Positions 11,012 to 19,902 are shown, counted from the stretch's first letter. The stretch is 44,891 nucleotides of DNA from Candidatus Epulonipiscium sp. (GCA_012521395.1 JAAYML010000001.1:1-44891); one strand, 5' to 3'. A program made the numbers and translations. The notes: generated from the sequence alone by a model not told the origin.

Positions 11012-11512
11012 TTAATTGTGTTCTTTTATAACTTTATTGCCTCGCTCCAGGGCTGTAAGCCCGGTGCGGATTATTTCTTTAATACCATAAGGTTCCAGCA
11101 TATTAATTAATGCCTCAATTTTAGATTCATCCCCAGTTAATTCGATGATCAGGGAATCGTTAACCACATCCACGATTCTTCCTCTGAATACATTGACAAT
11201 TTCTATAATTTCTGCTCTTTGCTTTGTTGTTGCAGAGACTTTAATTAATATCAATTCTCTATAAACAGATGATTCGGGTTTTAACTCAATAACTTTAATC
11301 ACATCAATCAACTTGTTTAGTTGCTTTTTAATCTGCTCTACGATGTATTTGTCTCCTTTTACAACAATCGTCATACGCGATGTATTAGGATCTTCGGTCA
11401 CACCAACAGTAAGACTGTCAATATTATATCCTCTGCGGCTAAATAAGCCAGATACTCTGCTTAATACCCCTGAATGGTTTTCAACCAAAACAGATAAAAC
11501 ATACCGTTTCAT
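11012..11512 (-). CDS. ilvN: Acetolactate synthase, small (regulatory) subunit
   Basis: A 166-residue regulatory subunit. The N-terminal ACT domain (VLVENHSGVLSRVSGLFSRRGYNIDSL) binds valine or related effectors, and the C-terminal half is the ALS small-subunit domain ending EPYGIKEIIRTGLTALERG. SD GGGGGAT precedes the ATG. It lies just after ilvB2, its most likely partner, and may also serve IlvB1 at the end of the operon. Confidence 0.95.
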   Translation of the reverse strand: MKRYVLSVLVENHSGVLSRVSGLFSRRGYNIDSLTVGVTEDPNTSRMTIVVKGDKYIVEQIKKQLNKLIDVIKVIELKPESSVYRELILIKVSATTKQRAEIIEIVNVFRGRIVDVVNDSLIIELTGDESKIEALINMLEPYGIKEIIRTGLTALERGNKVIKEHN

Positions 11513-11547
11513 ATTATCCCCCTTACTCTTAAAAATCTAAGAATTTA

Positions 11548-13170
11548 TTAAAGTGTACTTTCTTTAGGATCTACAATGCATTCAATTAAGAAAGCAGACT
11601 CAGTATTCATTGCTTTGGTAAATGCTTCTTTTAAATCTTCATTACTGGAAACTCTTATCCCTTCTATGCCATAAGCCCGGGCTAACTGAATAAAATCAGG
11701 ATTACTGCTTAAGTCAACAGCATATTCAGCTTCATAAAATTTGTACTGCATTTCCCTGACCATACCTAAACCCATATTATTAAATAGGAGAATAATTAAT
11801 TTTAAATGATTTTGCTTAATTGTGGCTAATTCATAAAGGCTCATTTGGAAACCACCATCTCCTACAACTGCAACGATCTGCCGGTTTTTATTTGCTATGG
11901 CAGAACCGATGGCCGCAGGTAAACTATAGCCCATGGTTCCCAATCCTCCAGAAATAAAGAATTTTCTGTCTCCTGAAATTTTAAAATTTAAGGCAGCCCA
12001 TATTTGGTTTTGCCCTACATCTCCTACTAAGATTGCATCATGATTAAGCACATCTGATAAAAGTTCAATGGCATACTTCGGATTCACATACTCCTTATTC
12101 GTTTTAATATCTTCTTTAAATTTTTTATGCTTTTCTTTTAATTCCCAAAGTTCCCTAAGCCAGTCTTCTGTTTGTAGAGGCTGGGCCATTTCCAGTAATT
12201 GTTTCAAAACGTTTTTGGCATCTCCTACAATTGGAATCGAAGTTCCTAGATTCTTACCAATTTCTGCAGGATCAATATCGATATGTATGATATCAGGTTC
12301 ATTTTTAAATAATTTATTCTCACCTGTAGCCCTGTCCCCAAGCCTCGCTCCAATAAACATAATCACGTCTGCTTCAGCTACAGCTCTGTTGGCATAATGA
12401 TGTCCGTGAGAACCTATCATTCCAATATAGTAAGAAGAATTATGGTCTATTCCGCCCAGACCCATTAGTGTCGATACAACTGGAATTTTGGTTTTTTCAA
12501 CAAAGTCTAAAAGTTCCTTTTCTGCATGAGAACTGATGACTCCCCCACCAATACATATAATGGGTTTTTTACTTTCTTTCAGCCTTGTAAAGGCTTTTTT
12601 AACCTGACCTGCATGACCAACGTAAGTTGGTTTGTAACCTCTGATATTCACTTCTTCATCATAATAAAAATCTATATCTTCAACAAGAATATCTGAAGGA
12701 ATATCAATTAATACAGGTCCTGGCCTCCCAGTTTTTGCAATATAAAAAGCTTCTTTTATTATTCTGGGAATATCTTTGGCATTTTTTATGAGATAGCTGT
12801 GTTTCACAAAAGGTTCTGTGGCGCCTGTAATATCGACTTCCTGAAAAACGTCCCGCCCAATCAAAGTAGACTTTACCTGACCAGTAATTGCCACTATCGG
12901 AATAGAATCCATATAAGCCGTTGCTATACCTGTAATTAAATTAGTAGCTCCCGGACCAGATGTTACAGTACATACCCCTACTTTTCCAGAAGCTCTGGCA
13001 TAGCCACTGGCACAGTGAGCGGCAGATTGTTCCTGACGCACTAGAACATGCTCAATTTCCGATCTTCTTAAGGCATCATACAAGGGCATGATGGCAGCAC
13101 CCGGATATCCAAATACGCAAGACACATTTTCTTTTCTAAAGCATTCTACTATGGCATCTGTCGCTTTCAC
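11548..13170 (-). CDS. ilvB: Acetolactate synthase, large (catalytic) subunit, copy 2
   Basis: A 540-residue ThDP enzyme, the first gene of the operon after the T-box leader. Catalytic Glu lies in VRQEQSAAHCASGYAR, FAD-type region in SGPGATNL, ThDP motif in GDGGFQMSLYELATI...FNN. Start is GTG at 13170 with AGGAGG six bases upstream. It is clearly diverged from IlvB1 (for instance GDGGFQMSL against GDGSFRMNC), so this is an old paralogue rather than a recent duplication. The two may differ in preference for pyruvate against 2-oxobutyrate, or in feedback by IlvN; the sequence alone does not decide. Confidence 0.95.
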   Translation of the reverse strand: MKATDAIVECFRKENVSCVFGYPGAAIMPLYDALRRSEIEHVLVRQEQSAAHCASGYARASGKVGVCTVTSGPGATNLITGIATAYMDSIPIVAITGQVKSTLIGRDVFQEVDITGATEPFVKHSYLIKNAKDIPRIIKEAFYIAKTGRPGPVLIDIPSDILVEDIDFYYDEEVNIRGYKPTYVGHAGQVKKAFTRLKESKKPIICIGGGVISSHAEKELLDFVEKTKIPVVSTLMGLGGIDHNSSYYIGMIGSHGHHYANRAVAEADVIMFIGARLGDRATGENKLFKNEPDIIHIDIDPAEIGKNLGTSIPIVGDAKNVLKQLLEMAQPLQTEDWLRELWELKEKHKKFKEDIKTNKEYVNPKYAIELLSDVLNHDAILVGDVGQNQIWAALNFKISGDRKFFISGGLGTMGYSLPAAIGSAIANKNRQIVAVVGDGGFQMSLYELATIKQNHLKLIILLFNNMGLGMVREMQYKFYEAEYAVDLSSNPDFIQLARAYGIEGIRVSSNEDLKEAFTKAMNTESAFLIECIVDPKESTL

Positions 13171-13268
13171 CCTATTCCTCCTTACTAAAGCTCTAAACTT
13201 GAGATTATTAATTGATTATAAGCACTTTTTATCCTATTTGTAAATAATCAACGATTTTCCCAGATATA

Positions 13269-13555
13269 AAAAACCTCGTCCCCACATGTAGGGACGAGGA
13301 TATACTCCACGCGTTACCACCCTTATTAACTTCATTTTACAATAAAGTTCACTTACTAGGTTCCAACAAACCTTTGCCTGTAACGGGGCATACCGTTTAT
13401 CTTCTACTCATAGCCAAAGGCTATATTTCGAAGAAACTGCTCAAGAGGGATTCATATTTTGCGATAGGATCGGTTCGCACCAACCACCGACTCTCTGCAC
13501 CTATCTGGTGCAAAATATCAGTCTCCATCATTGCATTTTTCTGAAAACTAAATTT
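13269..13555 (-). promoter_or_regulatory. T-box leader of the ilv-leu operon, probable Ile (AUC) specifier
   Basis: The minus strand carries the T-box core AGGGTGGTAACGCG (13310-13323), then a strong terminator (stem 13274-13282 with 13291-13299 plus T tract). Upstream is Stem I with the AGAGAG element and a GGTGCGAACC distal loop; its long helix pairs ATATTTTGC with GCAAAATAT. The specifier loop on the 3' side reads GAATCC before the base helix. Aligned from that helix, as in the other two leaders in this window, the codon is ATC (13449-13451), isoleucine. The residue after it is C rather than the usual purine, so UCC or CUC cannot be fully excluded. Uncharged tRNA-Ile would switch the operon on. 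Confidence 0.9.
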
Positions 13556-13561
13556 GTAAGT

Positions 13562-13590
13562 ATTGTAGCAGTATTTAAAAATATTGTCAA
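13562..13590 (-). promoter_or_regulatory. Sigma-A-type promoter of the ilv-leu operon
   Basis: TTGACA (-35, 13585-13590) and TACAAT (-10, 13562-13567) lie 17 bases apart on the minus strand, placing the transcript start near 13555 at the head of the T-box leader. The -35 box overlaps the last codons of the upstream GGDEF-EAL gene. Confidence 0.85.
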
Positions 13591-15218
13591 TAACTTTTTG
13601 ATAAAACTAAATCACTTTTATCAATAAAATTTCTATCTTGAAAAATAATCTTTTCAATTTCTTCTAATGGTAATGGCATACTAAATAAATAGCCTTGCAC
13701 TTTATCACATTTCTGGTATTTTAAGAAATTAAACTGTTCCCATGTTTCTACCCCTTCAGCAGTAACATATAGTTCCATATTATGAGATAAATCAATAACT
13801 GCCTTTGCAATAGTTTGTTGGTTAATGTCATTAGTGATATTATCAACAAAGGTCTTATCAATTTTTACTGTATTAATTGGTAGTTGTTTTAAGTAATTGA
13901 GTGAAGAATATCCCGTCCCAAAATCATCCAACGAAATATTGATTTTCTTTTCCCGCAATTCGCCAAGTACTTTTTTCGTTAATTCCAGATCCCTCATGGC
14001 CACACTTTCAGTAATTTCTAAATCAAGAAGTTTGGGATCCATACCAGTTTCCTCTATAATTTCTGTAATCATATCCACTAAATCTGGCTGTTGAAATTGC
14101 CTTGCCGACAGATTCACGGAAATACGGAGATCTTTAGCCCCCCTCTTCTGCCATTTTACACTTTGATTGCAAGCAGCCCGGATAACCCATTCACCAATTG
14201 GAACAATTAATCCAGTTTCTTCAGCTAAAGGGATAAACTCCAAAGGAGAAAGACAGCCTTTTTCAGGATGCATCCAGCGGATTAAAGCTTCTACTCCTAC
14301 CATTTCACCAGTCATAAGATCGATTTGTGGCTGATAATATAAGACAAATTCCTGATTAATCAATGCTTGTCTTAAATCCTCTTCTAATTTATACTTTTCC
14401 AATAATTTAGTATTCATGTGCGATTCAAATAAACAATAGCCATTCTTACCATTTTCTTTTGCACGATTCATTGCCATCGTTGCATATTTTACAATCGTAT
14501 AAATGTCATCCGAATCATCGGGATAAATGGCAATTCCAATACTTGCTGTAATATAAAATTTTTTCTCGTAAGAAGTAAAAGGAATCTGAAGGCTTTCAAT
14601 AATGCGTTCCACCACACTGATGACGTCATCTTTATTATTGATGCCAGGCAATAGTATAACAAATTCATCTCCTTCAAAACGACATACAAAATCACTATGT
14701 CTTAAACACTTTCTAATTAAATGTCCTATTTGTTTTAATAATCTGTCACCTAATGCATGTCCGATGGTATCATTGACGACTTTAAAATTATCCAAATCAA
14801 TATAAATTAAAGCAGCTTTATAATTGTATTTTTTTACTTCTTCAACAAAGTCAGGTAAGATATCTTCGAAATATTTTCTGTTGGGAAGATCAGTTAAACT
14901 ATCAAAATACGCCAGCTGAAAAATCTTTTTTTGAGATTTTTGCTGTGACATTATAAAGGCAATAATAATTGTAAAAATGATGAGCTCTAAAGCTAAAAGA
15001 ACGAAAAAAATTAATGAGCTACTGGATTTATCTTCATAGAACAAATTGTTATTCCAGTTAAATCTCATTATTACTGTAAAAAACATACTTATTAATAGTA
15101 AAAGAATTCCTAGGGTTGTAATTTTATAGTAAGTATTATCGAGAAGAAACAGGCCTCTTTTTGAAAACTCTTTAAATTTCTTTTTTTCCTTATTGTTCCA
15201 CTTGTTATCCATTTTCAC
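13587..15218 (-). CDS. Membrane-bound GGDEF-EAL protein, c-di-GMP turnover
   Basis: A 543-residue protein: two membrane helices (about 33-52 and 67-90), a GGDEF domain (100-265) and an EAL domain (275-543). The EAL domain keeps EALIRW, NLSARQF, LEITESV, DDFGTGYSSL, KIDKTFV and AEGVET, so it should be an active c-di-GMP phosphodiesterase. The GGDEF signature is EGDEF (182-186) with an RHSD inhibitory site just before; the first Gly is replaced, so cyclase activity is uncertain and the domain may act as a GTP sensor. I choose the GTG at 15218, eight bases after GGAG; the ATG two codons on is spaced worse. No periplasmic sensor of useful size is present. Confidence 0.92.
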   Translation of the reverse strand: MKMDNKWNNKEKKKFKEFSKRGLFLLDNTYYKITTLGILLLLISMFFTVIMRFNWNNNLFYEDKSSSSLIFFVLLALELIIFTIIIAFIMSQQKSQKKIFQLAYFDSLTDLPNRKYFEDILPDFVEEVKKYNYKAALIYIDLDNFKVVNDTIGHALGDRLLKQIGHLIRKCLRHSDFVCRFEGDEFVILLPGINNKDDVISVVERIIESLQIPFTSYEKKFYITASIGIAIYPDDSDDIYTIVKYATMAMNRAKENGKNGYCLFESHMNTKLLEKYKLEEDLRQALINQEFVLYYQPQIDLMTGEMVGVEALIRWMHPEKGCLSPLEFIPLAEETGLIVPIGEWVIRAACNQSVKWQKRGAKDLRISVNLSARQFQQPDLVDMITEIIEETGMDPKLLDLEITESVAMRDLELTKKVLGELREKKINISLDDFGTGYSSLNYLKQLPINTVKIDKTFVDNITNDINQQTIAKAVIDLSHNMELYVTAEGVETWEQFNFLKYQKCDKVQGYLFSMPLPLEEIEKIIFQDRNFIDKSDLVLSKSY

Positions 15219-15370
15219 ATTATCAACTCCATTTGGCCCGACGTTATCATAGAACAAACAAAAGCAACATGACCACAAATTATGCTATTATTATTATATA
15301 CGAATATTTTGTCGATGTAAACAATGCAATTATCTTAATTATCATAATGCATTATCTTTTATTTAAACTT

Positions 15371-16030
15371 TTAAATATTCTTAATTATTATTTTCCTGCC
15401 AATAATATCAATTTCTCCTGCTTTTTTAAGTTCACTCATCACCCGGCTTGCTGTTTCCCGTGTTGTACCAACGATATTTGCAATATCTTGCCTGGTAATG
15501 TCTAAATTGAGTTCTATCCCTCTGCTTGTTTTTATTCCATGTTCTTTTGCCAGATTTAAAAGCACATTTTTTGTTCTTAAATATACATTGGTCAAAGCCA
15601 TTTCTTTTACATTCATTTGGGAATGGTATAACCTTTTGGTTAAAACTTTTATAATCTGCAAAGCCAAATCTTTGTGGCTTGCAACTAAATTTTCAATTTC
15701 ACGATTATATATCATCCCTAAAACCGCATCTTCTATGACTTCTGCAGTCGCTGGATAGTCTATATCATTAAACATGGTCACTTCTCCAATAACAGAGCCT
15801 TCTCCAAAAATGTTTAATATAATCTCTTTTCCCTCATCATCAGTTTTATACATTTTTACCTTACCCGATAAAATATAATAAAAGGCATCTCCCTTTTCAC
15901 CTTCAAAAAATATCACTGAACCTTTTTTATATTCTTTTCTTATTTCCAGCTTTGCGATGTCTTTTAATTGTTCTTCAGAAAGCTTTGAAAAGACTAATAT
16001 TCTTTTTAATAACTCAATATTTTTCTCCAT
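15371..16030 (-). CDS. Crp/Fnr-family transcription regulator
   Basis: A 219-residue regulator with an N-terminal cyclic-nucleotide-binding-like beta barrel (about 15-125, including FFEGEKGDAFYYILSGKV and GEVTMFNDIDYPATAEV) and a C-terminal winged helix with LDITRQDIANIVGTTRETASRVMSELKK. There are no cysteines, so it is not an Fe-S FNR; the ligand could be a small molecule or haem. ATG at 16030 follows GAGGG. It stands alone. Family members in anaerobes often control hcp and nitrosative-stress genes (HcpR), and hcp lies 5.5 kb away, but the link is only a guess. Confidence 0.88.
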   Translation of the reverse strand: MEKNIELLKRILVFSKLSEEQLKDIAKLEIRKEYKKGSVIFFEGEKGDAFYYILSGKVKMYKTDDEGKEIILNIFGEGSVIGEVTMFNDIDYPATAEVIEDAVLGMIYNREIENLVASHKDLALQIIKVLTKRLYHSQMNVKEMALTNVYLRTKNVLLNLAKEHGIKTSRGIELNLDITRQDIANIVGTTRETASRVMSELKKAGEIDIIGRKIIIKNI

Positions 16031-16056
16031 AAAATCCCTCGTTTTACTATCAGTTT

Positions 16057-16071
16057 ACTATAATATATAGT
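16057..16071. promoter_or_regulatory. Palindrome upstream of the Crp/Fnr gene
   Basis: ACTATA-ATA-TATAGT is a perfect 6+3+6 inverted repeat about 27 bases before the Crp/Fnr start codon, in the promoter area. It could be an autoregulatory operator, though in such AT-rich DNA chance is a real alternative. Confidence 0.3.
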
Positions 16072-16138
16072 GTACAATATTTTTTTTTATAAATCAAATA
16101 GGTATAATATAAATGAAATTAATTCCATCAAAACAACA

Positions 16139-16166
16139 AAAGACTGCATAATTTTATGCAGTCTTT
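16139..16166 (-). terminator. Terminator of the sodium:solute symporter gene
   Basis: A perfect 12-bp stem (16139-16150 with 16155-16166) with a 4-nt loop lies right after the symporter stop and is followed on the minus strand by TTTGTTGTTTT. Confidence 0.85.
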
Positions 16167-16172
16167 ATTGAT

Positions 16173-17663
16173 TTATACAGTTGTTTTTTCAACCTTTCCA
16201 AAGACTTTTTCAATAAATTCATGACTCATTTCTTTTCCTAATACACTTGCTAAAGGTACCGTAATAAAGGATACCAGCATAGCAATGGTAGAAACAATTG
16301 GCATATCAACCGTTAATATACCAAAAGTTTGCAAAATGATATAGCCGCCAATCACAATACCTCCACCGATAAAACCTGCCCAGGCGCCAAAACTTGTAAC
16401 TTTTCTGGACCAGATTCCCCAAACGTAAGGTCCTAAGAACATCCCAGAAACAACACCCCAGGATAAGGACATTAAATAAACAATGGTATTGGATTGGAAG
16501 ATCGCCATAATGTATGATAAAAGAACAAAAATAATACAAAAGAATCTCATATAATAAGTCGTCTTCTTATCAGATAAATCATTTTTTACAAAACCCTTTA
16601 TAAAATCAATGGAAATGGTTGAGCTCGAAACAAGCACTAAAGCAGCAAGGGTTGACATAGAAGCTGAAAGAATCAGTACAATAATAATACCAAGTAAAGC
16701 ATCCGGTAAAGCTTTTTCCAACATAAGCGGTACAATCATATCTGCGTTGTTTTGAGGCATAACCGCTACACCATTTTCTATAAAAAACAGACGTCCTAAT
16801 GCACCGGTAAAATAGGCACTAACCCCAATGATAAAAGCAAAAAGCGTTGAAATAATGGTACCTCTTTTAATCGCTGCTTCGTCTTTAATGGCATAAAACT
16901 TATGAACCATTTGGGGTAAGCCCCAAACACCAAAACTCGTCATAAGGACCATGCTCATTAAAGGTATGAATTGAGAAGCATTGGGAATAAAAGAACCAGA
17001 ACCTGGTTCAAGGTCTGACAATTTACTTAAGGCTGCACTAAACCCTCCCACTTCAGGGCTTTTCAGCACAAAAAATACCATCAAAATACTGCCAATAATC
17101 ATAATAATTCCTTGAATAAAGTCATTGATAGCGGTTGCCACATACCCCCCCAAGATAAGGTATACAGCGGTTAATAAAGCCATGATTAAAACCACTGTAT
17201 TAAAGCTTATACCAAAGGCGCTTTCAAAGATGTAGCCTAAACCTTTATATACGGAAGCTGTATAAGGAACTAAAAAGATAAACACCACTAAAGCCGCTAT
17301 AAACTTCATATTTTTACTTTGATATCTCTTTTCAAAAAACTCCGGCATGGTTCTGGCATCCAAACGCTGTGTTATATCACGGGTCCTTCTAGCCAATAGT
17401 TTCCATGCAAGCCAGCAACCAAAAACAGCATTGCCAATCCCAATCCAACTGGTTGAAACACCAAATCTCCAGCCAAGTCCTCCGGCATAGCCTATAAAAA
17501 TTACAGCTGAAAAATAAGAAGTCCCATAAGCAAAAGCACTCATCCAAGCTCCCATGCTTCTTCCGCCAAGAAAGAAATCATCGCTGCTTTTTATCCTGGT
17601 CTTACTATATACACCGACTATTATCATAACCAGAATAAAAAGTAGTAAAAAGGCCAACTTCAT
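16173..17663 (-). CDS. Sodium:solute symporter (SSS family), candidate tyrosine transporter
   Basis: A 496-residue polytopic protein with about 13 hydrophobic helices and the SSS family layout: DDFFLGGRSMG after the first helix, AYGTSYFSAVIFIGYAGG in the second, and LILGGYVATAINDFIQGIIMIIG in the middle. By sequence feel it is nearest PanF/PutP-like members, normally sodium/pantothenate or sodium/proline carriers. The gene is monocistronic, lies behind its own promoter and a T-box leader whose specifier is UAC (Tyr), and ends at a terminator. Control by uncharged tRNA-Tyr strongly suggests import of tyrosine or a tyrosine precursor. ATG at 17663 has GAGAGGG upstream. Confidence 0.85.
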   Translation of the reverse strand: MKLAFLLLFILVMIIVGVYSKTRIKSSDDFFLGGRSMGAWMSAFAYGTSYFSAVIFIGYAGGLGWRFGVSTSWIGIGNAVFGCWLAWKLLARRTRDITQRLDARTMPEFFEKRYQSKNMKFIAALVVFIFLVPYTASVYKGLGYIFESAFGISFNTVVLIMALLTAVYLILGGYVATAINDFIQGIIMIIGSILMVFFVLKSPEVGGFSAALSKLSDLEPGSGSFIPNASQFIPLMSMVLMTSFGVWGLPQMVHKFYAIKDEAAIKRGTIISTLFAFIIGVSAYFTGALGRLFFIENGVAVMPQNNADMIVPLMLEKALPDALLGIIIVLILSASMSTLAALVLVSSSTISIDFIKGFVKNDLSDKKTTYYMRFFCIIFVLLSYIMAIFQSNTIVYLMSLSWGVVSGMFLGPYVWGIWSRKVTSFGAWAGFIGGGIVIGGYIILQTFGILTVDMPIVSTIAMLVSFITVPLASVLGKEMSHEFIEKVFGKVEKTTV

Positions 17664-17693
17664 TTCATACCCTCTCCTTTTAAATCTAAATTA

Positions 17694-17985
17694 AAAAAAC
17701 TCCCGTCCTTTCTTAAAGGACGAGAGTCAGCTCCCGTGTTACCACCTTCATTCGCTGTTGTTTCACAACAACAACCTCTTCAAGTACACCATATCTAACT
17801 TATGGGATACTCTAGCACTATAACGGGTGCATTCCGTTTTCCCCTACTTGGATGCCCTTTCAGGAAAACACTCGAAGATGTATTCGAATTAATACACTTT
17901 GCCCCTTCCACCAGCCGGGTGCTCTCTGTAAAAGCTTAATTAATTCTACTTCTTCTTCTCATCGCTTTAATAAGTTCGATTTATT
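17694..17985 (-). promoter_or_regulatory. T-box leader with Tyr (UAC) specifier
   Basis: On the minus strand: Stem I base GAAGA/UCUUC, AGUA on the 5' side of the specifier loop, the AGAGAG element, and the 3' loop CGAA-UAC-A, placing the codon UAC at 17880-17882. The T-box AAGGTGGTAACACG (17735-17748) follows, then a terminator (stem 17699-17710 with 17715-17726, one G-U pair, then a long T tract). All parts are intact, so it should be functional and answer to tRNA-Tyr. Confidence 0.93.
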
Positions 17986-17991
17986 TTCTTC

Positions 17992-18020
17992 ATTATATGA
18001 TGTCTAAACTACCTTGTCAA
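17992..18020 (-). promoter_or_regulatory. Consensus sigma-A promoter of the Tyr T-box transcript
   Basis: TTGACA (18015-18020) and TATAAT (17992-17997) are perfect matches with a 17-base spacer on the minus strand, starting transcription near 17985. Control must therefore be mainly by the T-box rather than by initiation. Between this promoter and the gapN stop at 18080 I see no clear terminator. Confidence 0.93.
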
Positions 18021-18079
18021 TAGCCTTCTCCTATGAATTGACTAAATCAATCAAAACTAACAAATTTTAATAATTGTTT

Positions 18080-19552
18080 TTATTTATAATCATTATCTAA
18101 GTTAATCACAATAGCTTTTGATCTAGTCATGGCTTCAATACTATATCGAATTCCCTGAGTCCCAAGACCGGAAGCCTTAACGCCTAAAAACGGGAAATGA
18201 TCCGGACCTCTTTCAGTTTTATTATTAATCTGCACAGTGCCAACTTCCAGTTTCTGTGCAATAGCAAACGCTTTATCGATATTTTTAGTAAAAACACAGC
18301 CTTGAAGACCATACTCAGACTTGTTAGAAATATCAATAGCTTCTTCTATACTCTTTACACGCATAACCGGTAATACTGGTCCAAAAGGTTCTTCCCATGC
18401 CAGCCGCATATCTTCTGTCACATAATCAAAAACCGTCGGCCAGATATATCTGCCTTCTCTCTTATTGCCTATTAAAAGTTTTGCTCCTTTATTTATAGCA
18501 TCATCAATTAATTCCTGAACAAAGTCTGCAGCCTTATCACTGATCAGCGGTGTGATATCTGCATCCTCTTCAGGTTTACCGACTTTTAGTTTTTTTACCT
18601 CAGCCACCATTTTAGCAACCAATTCATCAGCAATCTCTTCCATCACCAAAACTCTTTTTACTGCCGTACACCTTTGTCCAGAATAATTAAAAGCTCCTTT
18701 TACAATATTTTGAGCCGTTTCATCCAAATCACAGTCTTCCAGGACTATAGCTGCATCTTTTCCTCCCAATTCCAATAAGAGAGGAATCATGCCTGCTTCT
18801 TTAGCAATATGCTGACCCACTTCTGTACTGCCGGTAAAATTAATCATATCAATACCAGGATGAGTAATCAGATAATCGCCAATTTCAGAGCCCTTACCTG
18901 TAATGATGTTTAAAACCCCCGGTGGAATTCCGGCTTCATCGAAAATTTGTCCCAGATACATAGCGCTAATAGAACCCTGAGTGGGTGGTTTAAAAATAAC
19001 ACTATTTCCTCCCACTAAAGCAGGTGCAACTTTAGATACCGATAAATTTACGGGATAGTTAAATGGGGATATGCATAAAATAACCCCTAAGGGAACCCGG
19101 TCTACAATCGATATTTTTGTTTTATCAAAACCAGGAAATGCATCCCCATAAATCGTTTCCCCAGTCATCCGCTTTGCGGTTTCTGCTGTAAAATGCATAA
19201 AATCTATGGTTCTTTTGACTTCCGAAATCGCTGAACTTTTTGACTTGGCAATTTCTTTTACTAAAATATTCGCTATCTCTTCAATGTATTTTTCCATTAT
19301 TCTTGCGGCTTTGTGAATAATGTCTGCCCGGTCTCTAATCGGCATAAAAGCCCATGATTTTTGTGCTTCTTTAGCACACTCAATCGCATAATCTACATCA
19401 TTTTTAGTTTGTGCCTGTATTTCCCCAATTAATGAATCATCTACAGGAGAATAGATTTTAATTCTTTGCTTCTTTTCTGATTCTACCCATTGACCATTAC
19501 ATAAATTTTTATAAACATTCACTTCTCCTTCTTTATATACAAAAGAAAACAT
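18080..19552 (-). CDS. gapN: NADP-dependent glyceraldehyde-3-phosphate dehydrogenase, non-phosphorylating (GapN type)
   Basis: A 490-residue aldehyde dehydrogenase. Catalytic Cys is in YSGQRCTAVKR and the general-base Glu in LLLELGGKDA. The stretches SPFNYPVNLSVSKVAPALVGGN, FKPPTQGSISA and NNKTERGPDHFPFLGVKASGLGTQGI are those of the GapN/ALDH9-11 group, which oxidises glyceraldehyde-3-phosphate straight to 3-phosphoglycerate and makes NADPH. Lactaldehyde dehydrogenase is the main alternative. The ATG at 19552 has AGAGGTGA upstream; an open extension of eight codons overlaps the preceding gene and lacks an SD. Cotranscribed with the DUF1874 gene 20 bp upstream. Confidence 0.82.
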   Translation of the reverse strand: MFSFVYKEGEVNVYKNLCNGQWVESEKKQRIKIYSPVDDSLIGEIQAQTKNDVDYAIECAKEAQKSWAFMPIRDRADIIHKAARIMEKYIEEIANILVKEIAKSKSSAISEVKRTIDFMHFTAETAKRMTGETIYGDAFPGFDKTKISIVDRVPLGVILCISPFNYPVNLSVSKVAPALVGGNSVIFKPPTQGSISAMYLGQIFDEAGIPPGVLNIITGKGSEIGDYLITHPGIDMINFTGSTEVGQHIAKEAGMIPLLLELGGKDAAIVLEDCDLDETAQNIVKGAFNYSGQRCTAVKRVLVMEEIADELVAKMVAEVKKLKVGKPEEDADITPLISDKAADFVQELIDDAINKGAKLLIGNKREGRYIWPTVFDYVTEDMRLAWEEPFGPVLPVMRVKSIEEAIDISNKSEYGLQGCVFTKNIDKAFAIAQKLEVGTVQINNKTERGPDHFPFLGVKASGLGTQGIRYSIEAMTRSKAIVINLDNDYK

Positions 19553-19572
19553 CCTATCACCTCTTTCTTCTA

Positions 19573-19902
19573 TCATTCTATTCTTTCCATTAATTTAAAT
19601 TCATATCCAGTTGCTTCTATTTGTTCTTTTGTTAATACACTTCCTTCAGGCGGTCTTTTTTTCAGTTTAAATACCACTGCTTTTTGCCCTATTTCCTGCT
19701 TAAAATCTATCCGGTTCATAGGTATATTTATGCCCAATAAATCAGACATTATTTCTGCAGTGGCTTTATGCCCTATAGCAGAAATAAAACCATTTTCTTC
19801 AATTAATTTTTTCGCATCATCTACAGAAATGCCTTGCACTCTGTATAATCCATCTGTTGTAGCAACCGTTCCATTAAATAATGCTATCGGATAGTTTTTC
19901 AT
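19573..19902 (-). CDS. DUF1874 (STIV B116-like/YddF) protein
   Basis: A 109-residue protein with the DUF1874 pattern: ALFNGTVATTDGLYRVQGIS, AIGHKATAEIMSDLLGINIPMNRIDFKQEIGQKAVVFKLKKRPPEG, and YEFKLMERI. The family is known from archaeal virus STIV (B116), the ICEBs1 YddF protein and scattered bacterial chromosomes; its role is unknown. The ATG at 19902 follows GGAG by six bases; eight further codons upstream are open but lack an SD. It is the first gene of a two-gene unit with gapN, an unusual pairing for a family often seen on mobile elements. Confidence 0.8.
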   Translation of the reverse strand: MKNYPIALFNGTVATTDGLYRVQGISVDDAKKLIEENGFISAIGHKATAEIMSDLLGINIPMNRIDFKQEIGQKAVVFKLKKRPPEGSVLTKEQIEATGYEFKLMERIE

